Origin: Blasia pusilla
Taxonomy: Eukaryota > Marchantiophyta > Marchantiopsida > Blasiales
DNA: 64,000 nt
Direction: 5' to 3'
Assembly: GCA_050084515.1 (NCBI GenBank)
Contig: CM114275.1
Coordinates: 15,252,001 to 15,316,000 of the forward strand
Position numbers and translations under genes: made by a program. This document shows positions 11,431 to 23,499 of the stretch, piece after piece. Every line of letters begins with the position of its first letter. Position 1 is the stretch's first letter. The notes below the pieces were generated by a model. That model was not told the DNA's origin. It saw only the letters and a list, made by a program, of their open reading frames with translations, and ran no database searches.

Positions 11431-13240
11431 ATCAAATGTATATTTCCGAGCTTCCCTCGCATGTAATAAAGGACAAGAAGTTTTTGCACCATGATGGTTT
11501 TTGTAAACTTTTGCTGAATTGTTGTTTGTTCTTGTAGATTATGTTGGTCTATCTACTCGATGCTCTTTATTTTGCAACCCATCAGATTCCGACAAGTTCC
11601 GAACCAGGGAACCAGGGAGTGTTGGATTACGATCTTGTTGCAAACCGGGGCTGTGGTTTGCAACCATAAAAATGAGGGACCAAGGAGCGAGTTTGGAATT
11701 TCTCGGATTCCGACAAGTTGTAGTTCGTGGACAAGGTTTGCAACCCATCGGAAATTGACGGGTTGCAAACCAAGAACTAAGTTTGCGACATGTGGAATTC
11801 CGAGAAGTTGCAAACTGATGATTTCCTGCTATTGCAACCCGTTGGTTTCCGAAGGGTTGTTTGTCTGCAGGTAGTAAGTGGAGTTGAATTTTTTTCTTCC
11901 CTGGGCATGTCTGTAATGTTTTCTTGATTGATTTGAATGGTCTGTGATTCTGTTTCTGTGAACCCGTCGCACGTCGACACGTTGGAAGCAAAAAATGGAA
12001 CTTGGATGACTACAAATATATGCACAAATTCTCGTGTCTTGTGATATTTGTAGACCAGGTTGATGAAGTTACTACCGAGACTCTCTTGCAACCTTTTTTT
12101 AAACCCCATTTTCTGACATCCATTCAGGCAACTTGTCGGATTCCGACAGGTTGGCTGCTTGAGTGATTTTCTTTTCATGTTAGTCCAACTTTCAGGCATT
12201 CTAGCAGGCTTCTTCACTTTCGCCTCATTCCCCCATTATCTTCACACCATTCTTCTCTAACACATTATTTCTGAGACGTGTTGGATTCCTACTACCTGTC
12301 GGATTCGGACAGGTTGAATGACTCAAGTTGATTCCCTTATGATCGTTTCATTTTTTGGGTTTTCTTTTCTTCATTTGGCTCTTCTGCATCTTCCACTTTT
12401 GACGTCCTCCTGTACACTCCTTAAATATGCCACAATACTAGCCCAACTCTTCCATGCATGCCTACTCTAAGGTGACTCTAGGAACATCTTCATGATTCAT
12501 GCCTTGTCTTGCAACAAGTCTGATTCAGAGAGGTTGCACACATTCAAACTTGTCAGAGGAAACCCTTGGTAACAACTTTGTCTTTTTTTTCTTTATCTTG
12601 CAACCCGTTGGATTCCGATGGGTTGGAAGATAAACACAAAAAAGACAGTGATTGCAAGCTATCGAATTTCGACACGTTGCAAGCGCTTTTACTGATTTTA
12701 TTTTCGTTTGCACCATGGACTTATCATATCTTCCAACCTATCGGATTCTGATGGGTTGGAGGGCAGAATGGAATCACTTATCAAGATCCTTTTTCAAATG
12801 GATGTGAAGTTTCCAAAACTTTGGAAGATGGCATGCAAGCTAGGAAGAATGCTAATATCGTTGGCTCTTGCTCCCCCATTTTCTTCAAAGCATACTTCTG
12901 GAATATCTGATTTTTTGAGAGGTTGCAAGCTTAGGTACTGTAATTCCCTTGCAAAAATGAAATCTTAATACTATCATTTTCACAATTTATTACCATAATT
13001 TTCAATTCATTCTTTGCAACTCCCAACCTCGTTTCCTTCATTGTCTTGTCGGAATCACAAGTCTGTCATGATTGGTTGTTAGATTTTCACAAAGTGTTGG
13101 GGATGAGGGTGGGAGTCTTGGATGAAGAGCCCACTATGATGCACATCTTACTCTCTTTGAAAATTTTCTTTCATTTGAAGCAGGTAAGAAACCTCAAAAA
13201 TTGAAGAAAGTTTTGAATAGAGTTTAAGGATTTGGCCCTT
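11431..13240. repeat. Palindrome-rich non-coding region downstream of family P copy 1
   Basis: After the P 3' flank (shared with 35,510-35,580 up to about 11,510) there is no supported gene. Copies of the GCAACCCGTCGG palindrome are scattered at roughly 11,574, 11,742, 11,833, 12,128, 12,292, 12,512, 12,600, 12,655 and 12,736. The density resembles that of the P and MULE introns, so this may be the intron of a further decayed copy, but no flanking exons were recognised. Confidence 0.5.
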
Positions 13241-13326
13241 TTTTTTTTAGAGAGACTCTCCTCTCTTCCACTCTTCCTCTCCTCTCCTCTCCTCTCTTAC
13301 TCTCTCCTACCAAAATACTAGCCCCC
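13241..13326 (-). other. Terminus shared with the 215-bp element
   Basis: Read on the minus strand the sequence starts GGGGGCTAGTATTTTGG and runs into AGGAGAG-type polypurine and then GGGCCAAATCC. It matches the starts of the blocks at 34,485 and 56,122. Similarity ends after roughly 90 bases, so this is a truncated or diverged copy. Confidence 0.5.
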
Positions 13327-14996
13327 GTGCCATATGACACTCCTAAAGGGATATCCATATAAGAGCTACCACCTCATATTAAGGGAAGGGTGACCTGTTC
13401 GTGTAGGTCATTACATAAGAGTAGGTTACACATGACCTCTTAAAATGGAAAAGTACAACATCCTTCTACGACCTTGGTACTATCTTGCCCTACCTCCCAT
13501 CTATCATAATAGTTGTCATGCAAAATACACATCGTTCCCAACATACATTGGTTGTTATGCATACAAGTCTATGATCCATCTAGCTATAAATCCTAAATTA
13601 ATCAGTATACATATACATGAACAATCAAGAAACGCCACAATCACCGCCTTAGCTAATGGTTAGGTTATTTTGATTCGAGATAGCCTACAATTAAAATCTA
13701 AATTCGAGGAAACCTTTCAATGTTAAGATCATGGGATCGAGTGCCATGTCACCCTATTTTTCACCACCCTGATAACCAAACGCGTGCCATCACCAAACAT
13801 TCAAACTCTAGTGGGCTCACACTAAGATGGAAGTGCGTCGGAGTCTCACAAATGAGATATGAGTTGCAAAAGCGAGATGCAAGCCTTGAGGGGCGTCTCA
13901 AATGGTGAAGTTTGTGACCTAGATTTTCAAGACCCAATGCCAGGCATGACTTGAGAAGAGTTGGGCACCAAGGAGACTACAATGTGACTTGGAACTTCAT
14001 GGATTTTATAGGGGTTTTCGGTAATTGAGGTCATAGCAACTAGACCTAAGATGTGTTTAGGATGAATAATATGGTGTTGAAAAGCTTGTGAGAAGAAAAT
14101 TCCGACTCGCTAAAAATCTAGACAAAAGCATGATCAGAGATGGAGATACCATTCCAAGCTACTAGAATGATAGTTGGGTTGAGGACCACAAGGAGCGGCC
14201 TAAGAAAATTTTCCTAATGGTAGAGAAGGGGTGGGGATCCCTAAAACTATATATATGGGAGAGTGTCTCCAAGCGTGTTTGGAACCTGAACCCACCTTGG
14301 AGAACTATGGGGGTGAACCATGGGCACAGGATGGATGAAGAGATTGGATCTGGGGTTTGACACCAAGCCAAGTCCAAGTGGATCAGTTATGGATACCAAT
14401 CTTGGACCTTGACTTGTGACTTAGATGTTGAGTCTCGTGTTATGGTAGATGAGGGGTAAGGCGAGACAGTATCGAGGCCTTAGAGGGGTCTTGTACTTCC
14501 CTATTTTGAGAGATCATATATGAGGTGCTTTTAGGGGATGACCTACGAGAGTAGGTCATCCTTCCCTTCATGAGGAGTGGCAACCTTGAAGAGGTTGACC
14601 CTCCCAGCCATATGTGGCTCCACTTGGACTTATAGGGTCAAGGGTTAGTTGGTAGTTGGTCTCATAAGGGGCCCATAGGTGAAGTTGTTAGGGAGTTAGT
14701 ACTTGGTGTACTCCACGTCATTAGTTACCTGCTATGAGGGAGGTTACCTATGTGTGCAGATCACCCATGGAGGTATCTAGGGGTGGTGTACTTCGGATGA
14801 AGCTCATTCGGAACTCATCTTCCTTAAGATCAGACCTATGTTGGGATCCATGATATGATGGAGCTTGTATGTATTGAGCCTGGATTCTCTCTTGGAGAGT
14901 GGGCTAGGATTGATTGAAGATCACACATTTGAGAGTCATTTATAGACTTTCTTCTACTGTTGCAACAGTGTGTATGTGATTCATGGATATGGTTGT
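13327..14996. other. Unassigned repeat-like sequence with stem-loops
   Basis: No convincing gene is visible. Part of 13,510-13,690 resembles 6,780-6,960. A perfect stem-loop at 14,536-14,561 has 11-base arms (GGATGACCTAC, loop GAGA), and a weaker one lies at 13,391-13,410 (TGACCT/AGGTCA). Similar GACCT/AGGTC hairpins occur in the gypsy LTRs and the LTR-like block at 27,930, so an old LTR is possible. Confidence 0.35.
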
Positions 14997-15817
14997 TTAG
15001 ATGAAGCATATATGGTTGATTGCAAATTTCATCAGAGTTTGTGTCCCACTCTTTTGGCCATTCACTAGAACTCTACTCATTATGTTCTGGTACATCTTCT
15101 CCACCACCCTCCACATTTTCCCTTTGAGCCCTGCCTTCCACAAGCTATAAGAGAGCCTGTCACGCCATACACTACCATATGCCTTCTTGAGGTCCAAGAA
15201 GAAACAATAGGTGAGTTTCCCCTCTTTTTTCCTACCGTGGATAATCTGATTGAAGGTGAAGATGTGGTCCACGCATCCTCGCCCTTGCCGGAAGCCAGCC
15301 TGATTTTCCTTGATTACAGAATTCTCTTCCATGTACACAAAGATCCTATTGTTGAGTATACGGCATAGGAGCTTTCCGACTACACTCAGCAACGTAATTC
15401 CCTTGTAATTTCCACGGTCTTCTCACTCACCCTTCTTGAAGAGGTTCACGATGACTCCCACCCACCATCTTGAGGAATGACTTCTGCCCTCCAGACCTGG
15501 TTGAAGAGACTCACTAGAGAACGAGCCATAGCAGTGTCGCCATACTTCAATAGCTCATTCACAAACTCATCACCACGACCTGCTTTGTGGTTTACAAGTT
15601 CTTTCATCGTTGTTCCCACCTCAACCAAGGAGAACCAATCGTCATATGGGTTGCCAAGCTCAACCTCATCATCTACCCTCTCCCATTGTATCTTGACAAA
15701 ATCCTCCACCACCCTCTCGAAGTTCTGCACTTCAAGGGATGTCCAAGGGGGCTTCCTACCTAACTCCTTGTAGTGTTCTTCTAACACACATCGGATCTGA
15801 TTGACAGTGATCACCAT
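14997..15817 (-). pseudogene. LINE (non-LTR) reverse transcriptase fragment
   Basis: On the minus strand the upstream frame (15,817-15,446) ends VWRAEVIPQDGGW. A shifted frame continues through NYKGITLLSVVGKLL, NQAGFRQGRGCVDHIFTF and CFFLDLKKAYGSVWRD to VLVNGQKSG. These are the fingers and palm blocks 1-4 typical of LINE reverse transcriptases. The aspartate usual after KAY is glycine, and the region carrying the catalytic YADD-type motif is missing, because the frame stops at 14,997. A frameshift near 15,450 and a stop between the frames show decay. No endonuclease domain was recognised upstream (to about 16,037). Confidence 0.75.
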
Positions 15818-17289
15818 CCCACGGTCTCTTCCTTGTGGCGGGTTTCCTTGCGCAGGGCGACATACTCAATCCACAAGTATGTGTCGTGCTTGGGCTTGGC
15901 ACATGCCTCCTTTCCCCCTTCAGCCTAAGAAATTCAATCAACAATTGCAACCTCACCTTAAGCTTTCCCCTATCCAATCCTTCCTTAATTACTTGGCAAT
16001 CCCAAATGGATTTTCCAAGCTGGAAATTTTCTCTCACAGATAATTTTGGGGGTGTAATTAGTTTTTCATTTCCTCCAACACACCATATGAGTTGACCTCT
16101 TCTTGCGACATCATGTTTAACTTCAAAATTTGGAAGTAATTTCGTGAGGCATTTGGAGCATATTTGATCATCAAGTCAATCATTCAAACACATTCGGGCA
16201 TGTCAATTTGGGTCACCTATGAAGGGGATGTTCGTGAGACAGGCTATTTATAGTTTCAAGTCAGGGACAATTCACGGGAACCACACACTCAATTTTAAAT
16301 AAACCCAGTGTCTTCACATTTGTACACAAGAATAGACAGCTATGGACACACACAGAACGAGCACCTCGAGAGGCATCCCAATGTCGGGGTACGTTTGTCG
16401 TAAACCAAGCCTTCGGCCACCCACATGGTCGGAACTTACCTGCTCTGATAGGTCAGCAAGGAGTATAACTATGTTATGATGGGTCAAATGTAAAGCATTT
16501 GTCACTTGCAGAGTTTAAGATTCACAAATTCAAGAATGCATGGCAACTAGAATGAGAGATTGAAAGAAACAGGTCTAGAATGTTTACGGAGACTTGAATC
16601 ACCAAACACCACAACTCAACAATCCATAAGGATGCAAGACTTGTTGGACCTTGCGAAGTTTTCCAGTTTTCAAGACTCAATGCATGAGTATCTTTGAAGG
16701 TCAAGAAGAAAACAATTGAGACACGACACGGCTCCACAGATACATGCCTCACACCTTTACTTCCTCGGCTGCATTGAGAATGAATCCTGCCATAATTACA
16801 TCAAAAGAAAAATGTTTCCAAAATTTTCCTTCTCTTGAAAGGATTCAAACGCAGGTCCAATTCATCTGCAAAGGCCAATGACCCGGAATCTCCTACAAGA
16901 CATTTAAGAAACGTTAAAGTAACCATAAAATCAATGAAGTAAATTGAAATTAAATGCATGTTAATTCCAAGTCAACTGAAGCAAGTATGGATAAGTGCAT
17001 AGTCTACATAGAATATTCTGTGTTGGGTATTGGGATATTCATCCGTTAATACATCCGTAAATACCTAAACGGTTATCTTATATGCATTCCTCCCAAAAGC
17101 AGCAGATGTAGAATTCTAGAGATGTTTTCTAGATGGTTGGCTGTGTCATATTGGCTATTTACAAGAAAAAAAAAACTAGTTTATAGTACAATGCGGAAAA
17201 TGTCTGTAGTCGAACTATAATATCAACTAGGAAAAGAAGTACCGAAGAATTGGTAATACCTGCCCTCCCACCAAAGCTCCAGTACGATA
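15818..17289. other. No recognised gene; 3' flank of POT1
   Basis: Short open frames here show no family features. Up to about 16,040 the sequence may be more of the LINE. The remainder is AT-rich and probably holds the POT1 3' untranslated and intergenic sequence. A degenerate copy of the last POT1 bases (around GATATCAACCGGGAAAAG) is repeated near 17,221-17,240. Confidence 0.35.
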
Positions 17290-20200
17290 TCAACCGGGAA
17301 AAGTCGTACCAAAGATTCGATAACACCTGCCCTCCCACGAGTGCTCCTTGTCAGTGTAGTATGATTTCAAACAACATTTGATCCAAGGTGGATCACGATC
17401 AGGGTCAGGCGTACCATCTGGATGTATTCGGTATCCCAGAAGTTTCTGCACCTTCCTTTCAAGAGCACCGACTATCGCATTTTCCTTATGCAGGTTAGCA
17501 GGAGGATGGCCATTGAAAAACTTCGCCTGGACATCATCCACAAACACGGGCAGGCAGTCAAAGCGGTACCAGTGCACATAGAAACAGAGATACCTGCGAA
17601 ATAAACATGGAAAACAGGCTCATAGAAGGATTACCATCACGAGACATTCCAACGCAGCTCCCACTCAGCCATGGGAAACTCGAAGCTTTTAAACTTAACA
17701 AGACAGAACACACAAAAATGGGAGTTCTAACCAAGCTTGAGGCTACCATGTCTCGCAAACATATCTTCTGCAGTACGGTTTTCCGTGTTGCAATCTACCC
17801 GTTGTGACACAGAATGTCAGGAGGACGGTGGGCGACAACTTTCGGCATCAAGCTTGATCGCGACGCAGCATTTGCAGGAGAGGGCACTGCGAAACTGACC
17901 GAGCAATACCGAGCAAGGGCCGAGGCACTGCAAAACTGGCACTAGAATATGCAGGGAGAATTGTCCTTTTTTTCCTTTCGTCGACAGGAGCCATAACAGA
18001 GCAGCTCCAAATCGATGAGGGACTCCAATAAGTTACTGTACCACTTTTTGCACATTTTGACACAGAATCTCAAGACCGCTAGATCGCGGGCTTGCAATTG
18101 CAGGAGAAGCAAGTTTGCAAAAGCTGAAGGCGCTGGGCGACTGGAGCTAGAATGTGTATTGACAGATTTCGTTCTTTCTTTCGTCAAGAGGAGCCATGAA
18201 AGGGATTTCGGAAAATTGTAAGCAACTCTAGTAAAGACTGGACGTCGAATCCAACCTGCCGGATTCCAATCAGTGACCAGAGAATGTCAGCGAACAATTC
18301 CCTCCCCCACTAAAGGTGGACAAAGTCGATTGAGAAAGAATTTGTCTTACTCTTCCACACTGACTAGGGGTCACAAATTTGTGGATCAGATACAAAGGGG
18401 ACTAGAAAGAGACAGACCCCATCTTCGGCATACAGATATGCATTGAGCATCGCAGTTGGATCCTCGATTCTGAACTTCACTCCGTATACATATTGCCCCA
18501 AACTCTCTGCCGTCTCGTCCATAGGTTCACAGAAATTCACAACCTGTGAGGGCCATGTCGAGATCACTCGCACTAGACAACGGAATCTTGATGTAACCTG
18601 GAAAATAACCACAGAAAAAAAATGGAAGTTGAAATGCTGAGGCGACCCTCGGTCTCAATTTTCCCATGTGCTGAACTTTCTGGCTCTGTAAAGGTTCTCT
18701 ACATAGACAACATGTTACCTGAGGGGATGTGAGAATCTCTCTAAGCGTTGAGAAAGCCACGTGCTCAAAGTCTGTAACTGGAAAAGGGACAAAACCGTCA
18801 GATCATTTGGAGATTTCGACGAATTCTAAAATCACTAACGATATTGTTTTCACTTCCAAGGTCAACCTGTCAATGACATCGGAGGTTTTGGTGTAGATTG
18901 GGGTAGGCGTCCCCCTTCAGTCAGAATCCTCTCCTCATATAGACTGCGATCAAAAGTTTCTCGGGGTTAGCCCATGCTCCATCACTGGTAGCAGACACAC
19001 AACCACAGCAGAGAAAAGGACAAAGAACTGAAAAAATCAAATTTTTTTCCTTGTTTCAATATGTAAACCTGGTAGACCGATGAAGATGAAGCTATTCATA
19101 ACAGCTGTTCCCCACGCATGGCCACACTTATGAAATCACAGATAGATGGTAGGGCAGAGCGTACTTTTCGCAATTCTTCACCAATTGAGTGTCTGTTGAG
19201 AGAAGACTGATTTTACTCTCTCTAGTGAAGACTGCTTCGACAAAGCCTGAGTGATTTCGGCAACCAAGATTCCGAAACTTCACCCAGTCTCCACGTTGAG
19301 GCAGCTGTCCAGGCAGATCGTCCAAGGGTAGCTGTAGAATGATTGGCAGCATGGTCCCAACTCGAGGAAAGTCGCACAGCACATCTCGCGGTGGAAGAAT
19401 AAATGGTAGCGCATTTTTCTCATATGCTTGCAGAGAAAACTCCTCGGGGTGTTTTTCTGACCTGTAAACCCGCAAAAAGGTCATCACGAATGCTGAGCTA
19501 CCTTTAGTAAGTCGAACTAAACTTTGAGAAAGTCCCCTCATTATGGGGAAAGATACATGAGACAAAGATTTCTAACTTAACCGATTCTTATTCCATTGTC
19601 CTTCAGACCCAAAAAGCACCCAAGAAACCAGCTTCGATCAAAGCATGCAAAATTGAGAATTAAAAACCCTTCATCAACGTTATCTACCTAGGTCAGCATC
19701 ACACGGCAAGCCACTGAACGAATCTCAGTGCTCTCACACATCCTTGCCTACACAATATCTTCCTCGGTTTGCCATGTTTGCAGAGAGAGGATTAGAAAAA
19801 GGCCTACATACAGCACAGGAATGGTCCTCGGTGTTGCATCCGTGCCATCCCAGACATAGATGATAGTGGTGCGGTAAGGTTGGTGTCGATCATCGACGTA
19901 GAGTATCTGTTCACATCATGTTGAGAGGAAGCAACATACATATGTCTGGGTTAGTTTGCATCAGTTATGTCGGTCTAAAAGGAGTGTGAAACTCCTTTCT
20001 CGTAATCGAGGAGTACCTAAAAGAATTTTACTTGACACAGAACTATAGCATAAGATACAGATATCGTGCTCTCCGAGGGCCAACACGTAGACGTGACTAC
20101 CAGCCACGCTAAACAGTACCTTGCAGCACAGATCAAAGTAGGAGTTGTCTTTGATGCCACTTATTGGCACAAGATAGTCACTGATCCCTGAAGAAAAGAA

Positions 20201-21528
20201 AGTAATCAATAAGCTCTATGTACATGGGCATCGGAGTTGACCCTCCGCTCTTCAGATCGAAAGGTACTTTTATCCATATTTGCCAAGAAATGGTTAGGAT
20301 ATCGTGTTCCATACCGAGTATAAATCTAAGCTCATAGAATGCACGACACAGGAAACTAAAATTTTCCTACATTGATGGACGAACTGGGATCTCTGGAGAT
20401 CATCAATTAGACTACATACTCTCATCTTCTCATGGGAAAATTCTAATAGTGAATGAAAAGTATATTCAAATATCATTAAGAGAACTCACGAGTGCCTAGA
20501 GGATGAGATTCGATCCATCTGCGCAGATTATCGACCAATAGTTCGTCATGTTCTTCAAACGTATGCATAGAATGAGACTTCTGATAAGGTTCATGACTCC
20601 TGCCATTCTTCCCGTCGAGGAGAATGAATGATGACTTGCGATTGACTTTCGCTATCGCTTGTGGAGAATCCTTGTAGTCGCCCATCTGAATGAGAAGTGC
20701 CAGACAGACGAGAATAAGGACCAAAAAATGTCATTGATATGAACGGCCAGTGAGGTCACATTGCGGCATAGGTGAGAGGGAACATGGGGAATAAGAGGAG
20801 GCCGATCCATACAAAGACACCCTCACCTCAACTCGATGAACACGGATGATATCACCAAGTGACTTGACAAGCGGGCAGTTCATCGCCGATGTAAATAAGA
20901 GAAGCCGCAAGCCAGGATTGTCGTAAGACATGTCGATCACAGTCATAGTGCAGAGAACGTCTGTTACACATTCTCAAGTTCTTGCTGACTCAGTTTCCAC
21001 TATTTCAAATTACAGCGATCAGAAACTGAAAATTTCACTAGCAATCAACAAAATGAACATCTCATCACTTCAAACACCTTGCTATTTCTCACGGTTTCCT
21101 TGGAGTACTCGCAAACTCTGAGTCTATAAAGCGTAAGCCGAGCGGGACGAATACTTAGCAGATAACTAATTACTATGATCAAATGGTTTGGAGGAAAAAT
21201 GTTGAGCGGAAACAAAATGTTCACCGCGGAAGATGTGGAACGAACCAGAGCCACGAGTTGGTTTAGGATGCTCGTACTCGCATATTACTCCATAGAAATT
21301 CACTTCGTCTCCTTTGCGCAAAACCGCCTCTCGCAACGGCAAGTAATCATAAAGTCCCTTCCCACCTGTTACAAGTTCCAAATCGAGGCGATTCTGCTGA
21401 GAACGAGAGACTAAACAGTAAGAGAAGATAGAGACGGACCCAGCAGATATGGTATTTGAGTGCGTTGGCAAACTGTGAAAATGATTCAGAGTATTTACTC
21501 TCCCTTGAATCGCCTGGCCAGATGACAA
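17290..21528 (-). CDS. POT1: Protection of telomeres protein 1 (multi-exon gene)
   Basis: POT1 binds the single-stranded G-rich telomere overhang through two OB folds and protects chromosome ends. Exons read by splice consensus and continuity: 21,499-21,528 (proposed start MSSGQAIQGR, tentative), 21,246-21,393 (YDYLPLREAVLRKGDEVNFY), 20,827-20,960 (VLCTMTVIDMS, GDIIRVHRVE), 20,490-20,685, 20,120-20,187, 19,812-19,906 (YVWDGTDATP), about 19,140-19,461 (PRDVLCDFPRVGTMLP, GDWVKFRNLGC), 18,719-18,777 (VTDFEHVAFSTLREIL), 18,418-18,597 and 17,290-17,593 (RDPPWIKCCLKSYY, then CYRIFGTTFPG and stop). The first OB fold matches the human layout (GTD-like junction, then GDIxRxHR). The phase between the last two exons does not fit, so a small exon near 17,700-17,850 is probably missed, and the donor near 19,140 is unresolved. 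No disabling change was seen in the clear exons. Confidence 0.8.
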
Positions 21529-22555
21529 GGTTTATTTTGAGTTGGCGAATTCTTCCTCGAGACGAGCATTGGGTAGTGACCCCTAATATGGATGTACTGC
21601 AAGCTTTCCATTCAACAGACTGCGAAGATTTTCGGACCAGATTATTTGAACATCGAGCAGGAGCCGAAGGTGGGGGGCTATCAAAAAATACGCAGGGCGG
21701 CGAGCGTGACCTCTCGCCATCTTCTCTTACACAACATAACAGGTTAACAATAGAAAAAATTGGCTTCTTGGCTCCGCAAAACCAGGCGTGGTCTTCTAAA
21801 TAACAAATGCAGCGAATGATCGCTAGTGTTGAAAATTCAAATCAGGTCCAGAAGAGTCTTTCCCCGTTTGCAAATGCTCTGTACAGCATAATTTCGAAAC
21901 CCAGGAAAAAAAGTGCCGAAACGAAAACTGAAATTTGAATCACTTGGTCTACAAAACTATTTATCAGTAATTATCAAGCCACCATGGTAGCTCATATAGA
22001 AATCAAAACTACTTAAGCTCCAATTCGCTGGAAACTCTCCATCCTGCGATTCAAACCTAGAGCAGCTGGACCATTCGTAAAATGGGTATGCAGATACAAA
22101 CAAAAACAAAACTTGCCTAAAACTACCCGAAAAATCAGAGAGGGATCAGAACAGAAAGAAATTATATTTCCGACTATGTACAGGGTTCAAACGCCAAGCG
22201 ACACAAATTACAAACTCGTAAAACAATTAAGTGGAAACAACGCACCTTCACGGGGACGACTATTCCGTAGAGGCATGGCAAACACCGGCGAATCGATGCC
22301 AAGAATCTACGTTCTCCTCACGGTGCCATAAAAATCCAAGATAGCACAGGCGACATTGATTTTGCTCCTATGATAAATCTAGAATCGAACGGGAAGCTTA
22401 TAACTCCAAGAAACCCTCGCCGTTAAATGGACGGACAGGTAAACGAATATCTCATAGGGTGGTGAAGAAATGATGTTAAAGTAATTACTTCGGGGTAGGG
22501 CAAACTTCCATGTTACTCGCACGAGGAAATCACAGTTTCAGATAACTGTTCTGAT
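21529..22555. other. POT1 upstream region
   Basis: This kilobase lies between the proposed POT1 start and the stop of the next minus-strand gene. It should contain the POT1 promoter and 5' untranslated sequence, and possibly an earlier 5' exon. No TATA box or palindromic repeat was evident, in contrast to the transposon regions around it. Confidence 0.35.
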
Positions 22556-23028
22556 TTATGCAGCATTGGCCTGTAGATGAACTGTCTGATCTATCAGATC
22601 ACGAGCGAAAGCAGTTTGACCTGCAAATACCCTAAAATCATGCTCATTCCGACCGACAATTTCGAAGATTCGTCTTGCCCAACTAGTGCACTTGATGCTC
22701 CCAAACTTGAACTCTAGGTGATTTAGAAAACGCCTTCGTTTACCAGCACCAGATTGAAGAGTCGATGGGTCTGGATCAGGATGATGACTTGCTGACAGAC
22801 GAGCAAACGCGATTAGTTATGCAAGTCTGCAAAAGCCCTGCCCGGGTTGACGGTGATGCTTCTGGCAAAATGGGTAGCAAACGGTGGTAATATCTCACCT
22901 AGTCCTTCTGCCCAAGCTTTCTGGCTCGTTTCGGCATGCCAATATCTGAACCCTAGCAAGAGGGAGTCGATCGCTCCCGATTTAAATTTCCACGAATGAA
23001 TGAAAAACCCAATTTCTAATAATGACAA
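22556..23028 (-). CDS. Two-exon gene, unknown function (about 121 residues)
   Basis: Exon 1 (22,899-23,028) starts MSLLEIGFFIHSWKFKSG and ends at a good donor, CTAG/GTGAGAT. Exon 2 (22,556-22,791) follows an acceptor CTGTCAG after a 107-base intron and keeps phase, giving GLASHHPDPDPS at the join. It then runs through RRRFLNHLEFKFGS, CTSWARRIFEIVGRNEHDF and ARDLIDQTVHLQANAA to TAA at 22,556-22,558. Composition is protein-like and the two exons join in frame without a stop. I do not recognise the family. It is co-oriented with and upstream of POT1. Exon 1 might itself be an internal exon with an earlier start. Confidence 0.45.
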
Positions 23029-23499
23029 GATCTTTCAAAGCGATGGAGTAGAATCTTTAGTGCTCCTCAAGTCTTGAATTGCGGCTAAGAATACAGTTTT
23101 ACAATTATACAATCAGAGTGATACTGTTAAGGCTTGGCGGATGGATACAGCCATAACCCATGTACTTGTGGATCGAAGTTTGAAGAAGGTCCCATTGGAG
23201 AATGCAGGTTTCCCAAGTCCTAGTTTCACAATTGTATGTTGCGTCTAGTGTATTGCGGGATCTGATCAACATAGTGTATAAGCATTAACGACATTAGCCA
23301 TGGAAGACTCGGCGCTACAGGAGCGTAGTCAAGCTAAACTTAAATCCTGCATCTAGCTAGGTTCGAGTAAACTGGCCTACTTAGAATTCTGAGATCTGAA
23401 AAGTGTCACTATGTCGAAACCGACAGCTCCAAAAACATTCAATACTAGAGCCAAGGAAGTTTGAGAAACACATTTAAAGTCGTTTAATTAAATCCGTTT

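Noticed and set aside
17378-17807. Plus-strand frames over the last POT1 exon
   Set aside because: Antisense to the conserved exon with RDPPWIKCCLKSYY; no independent support.
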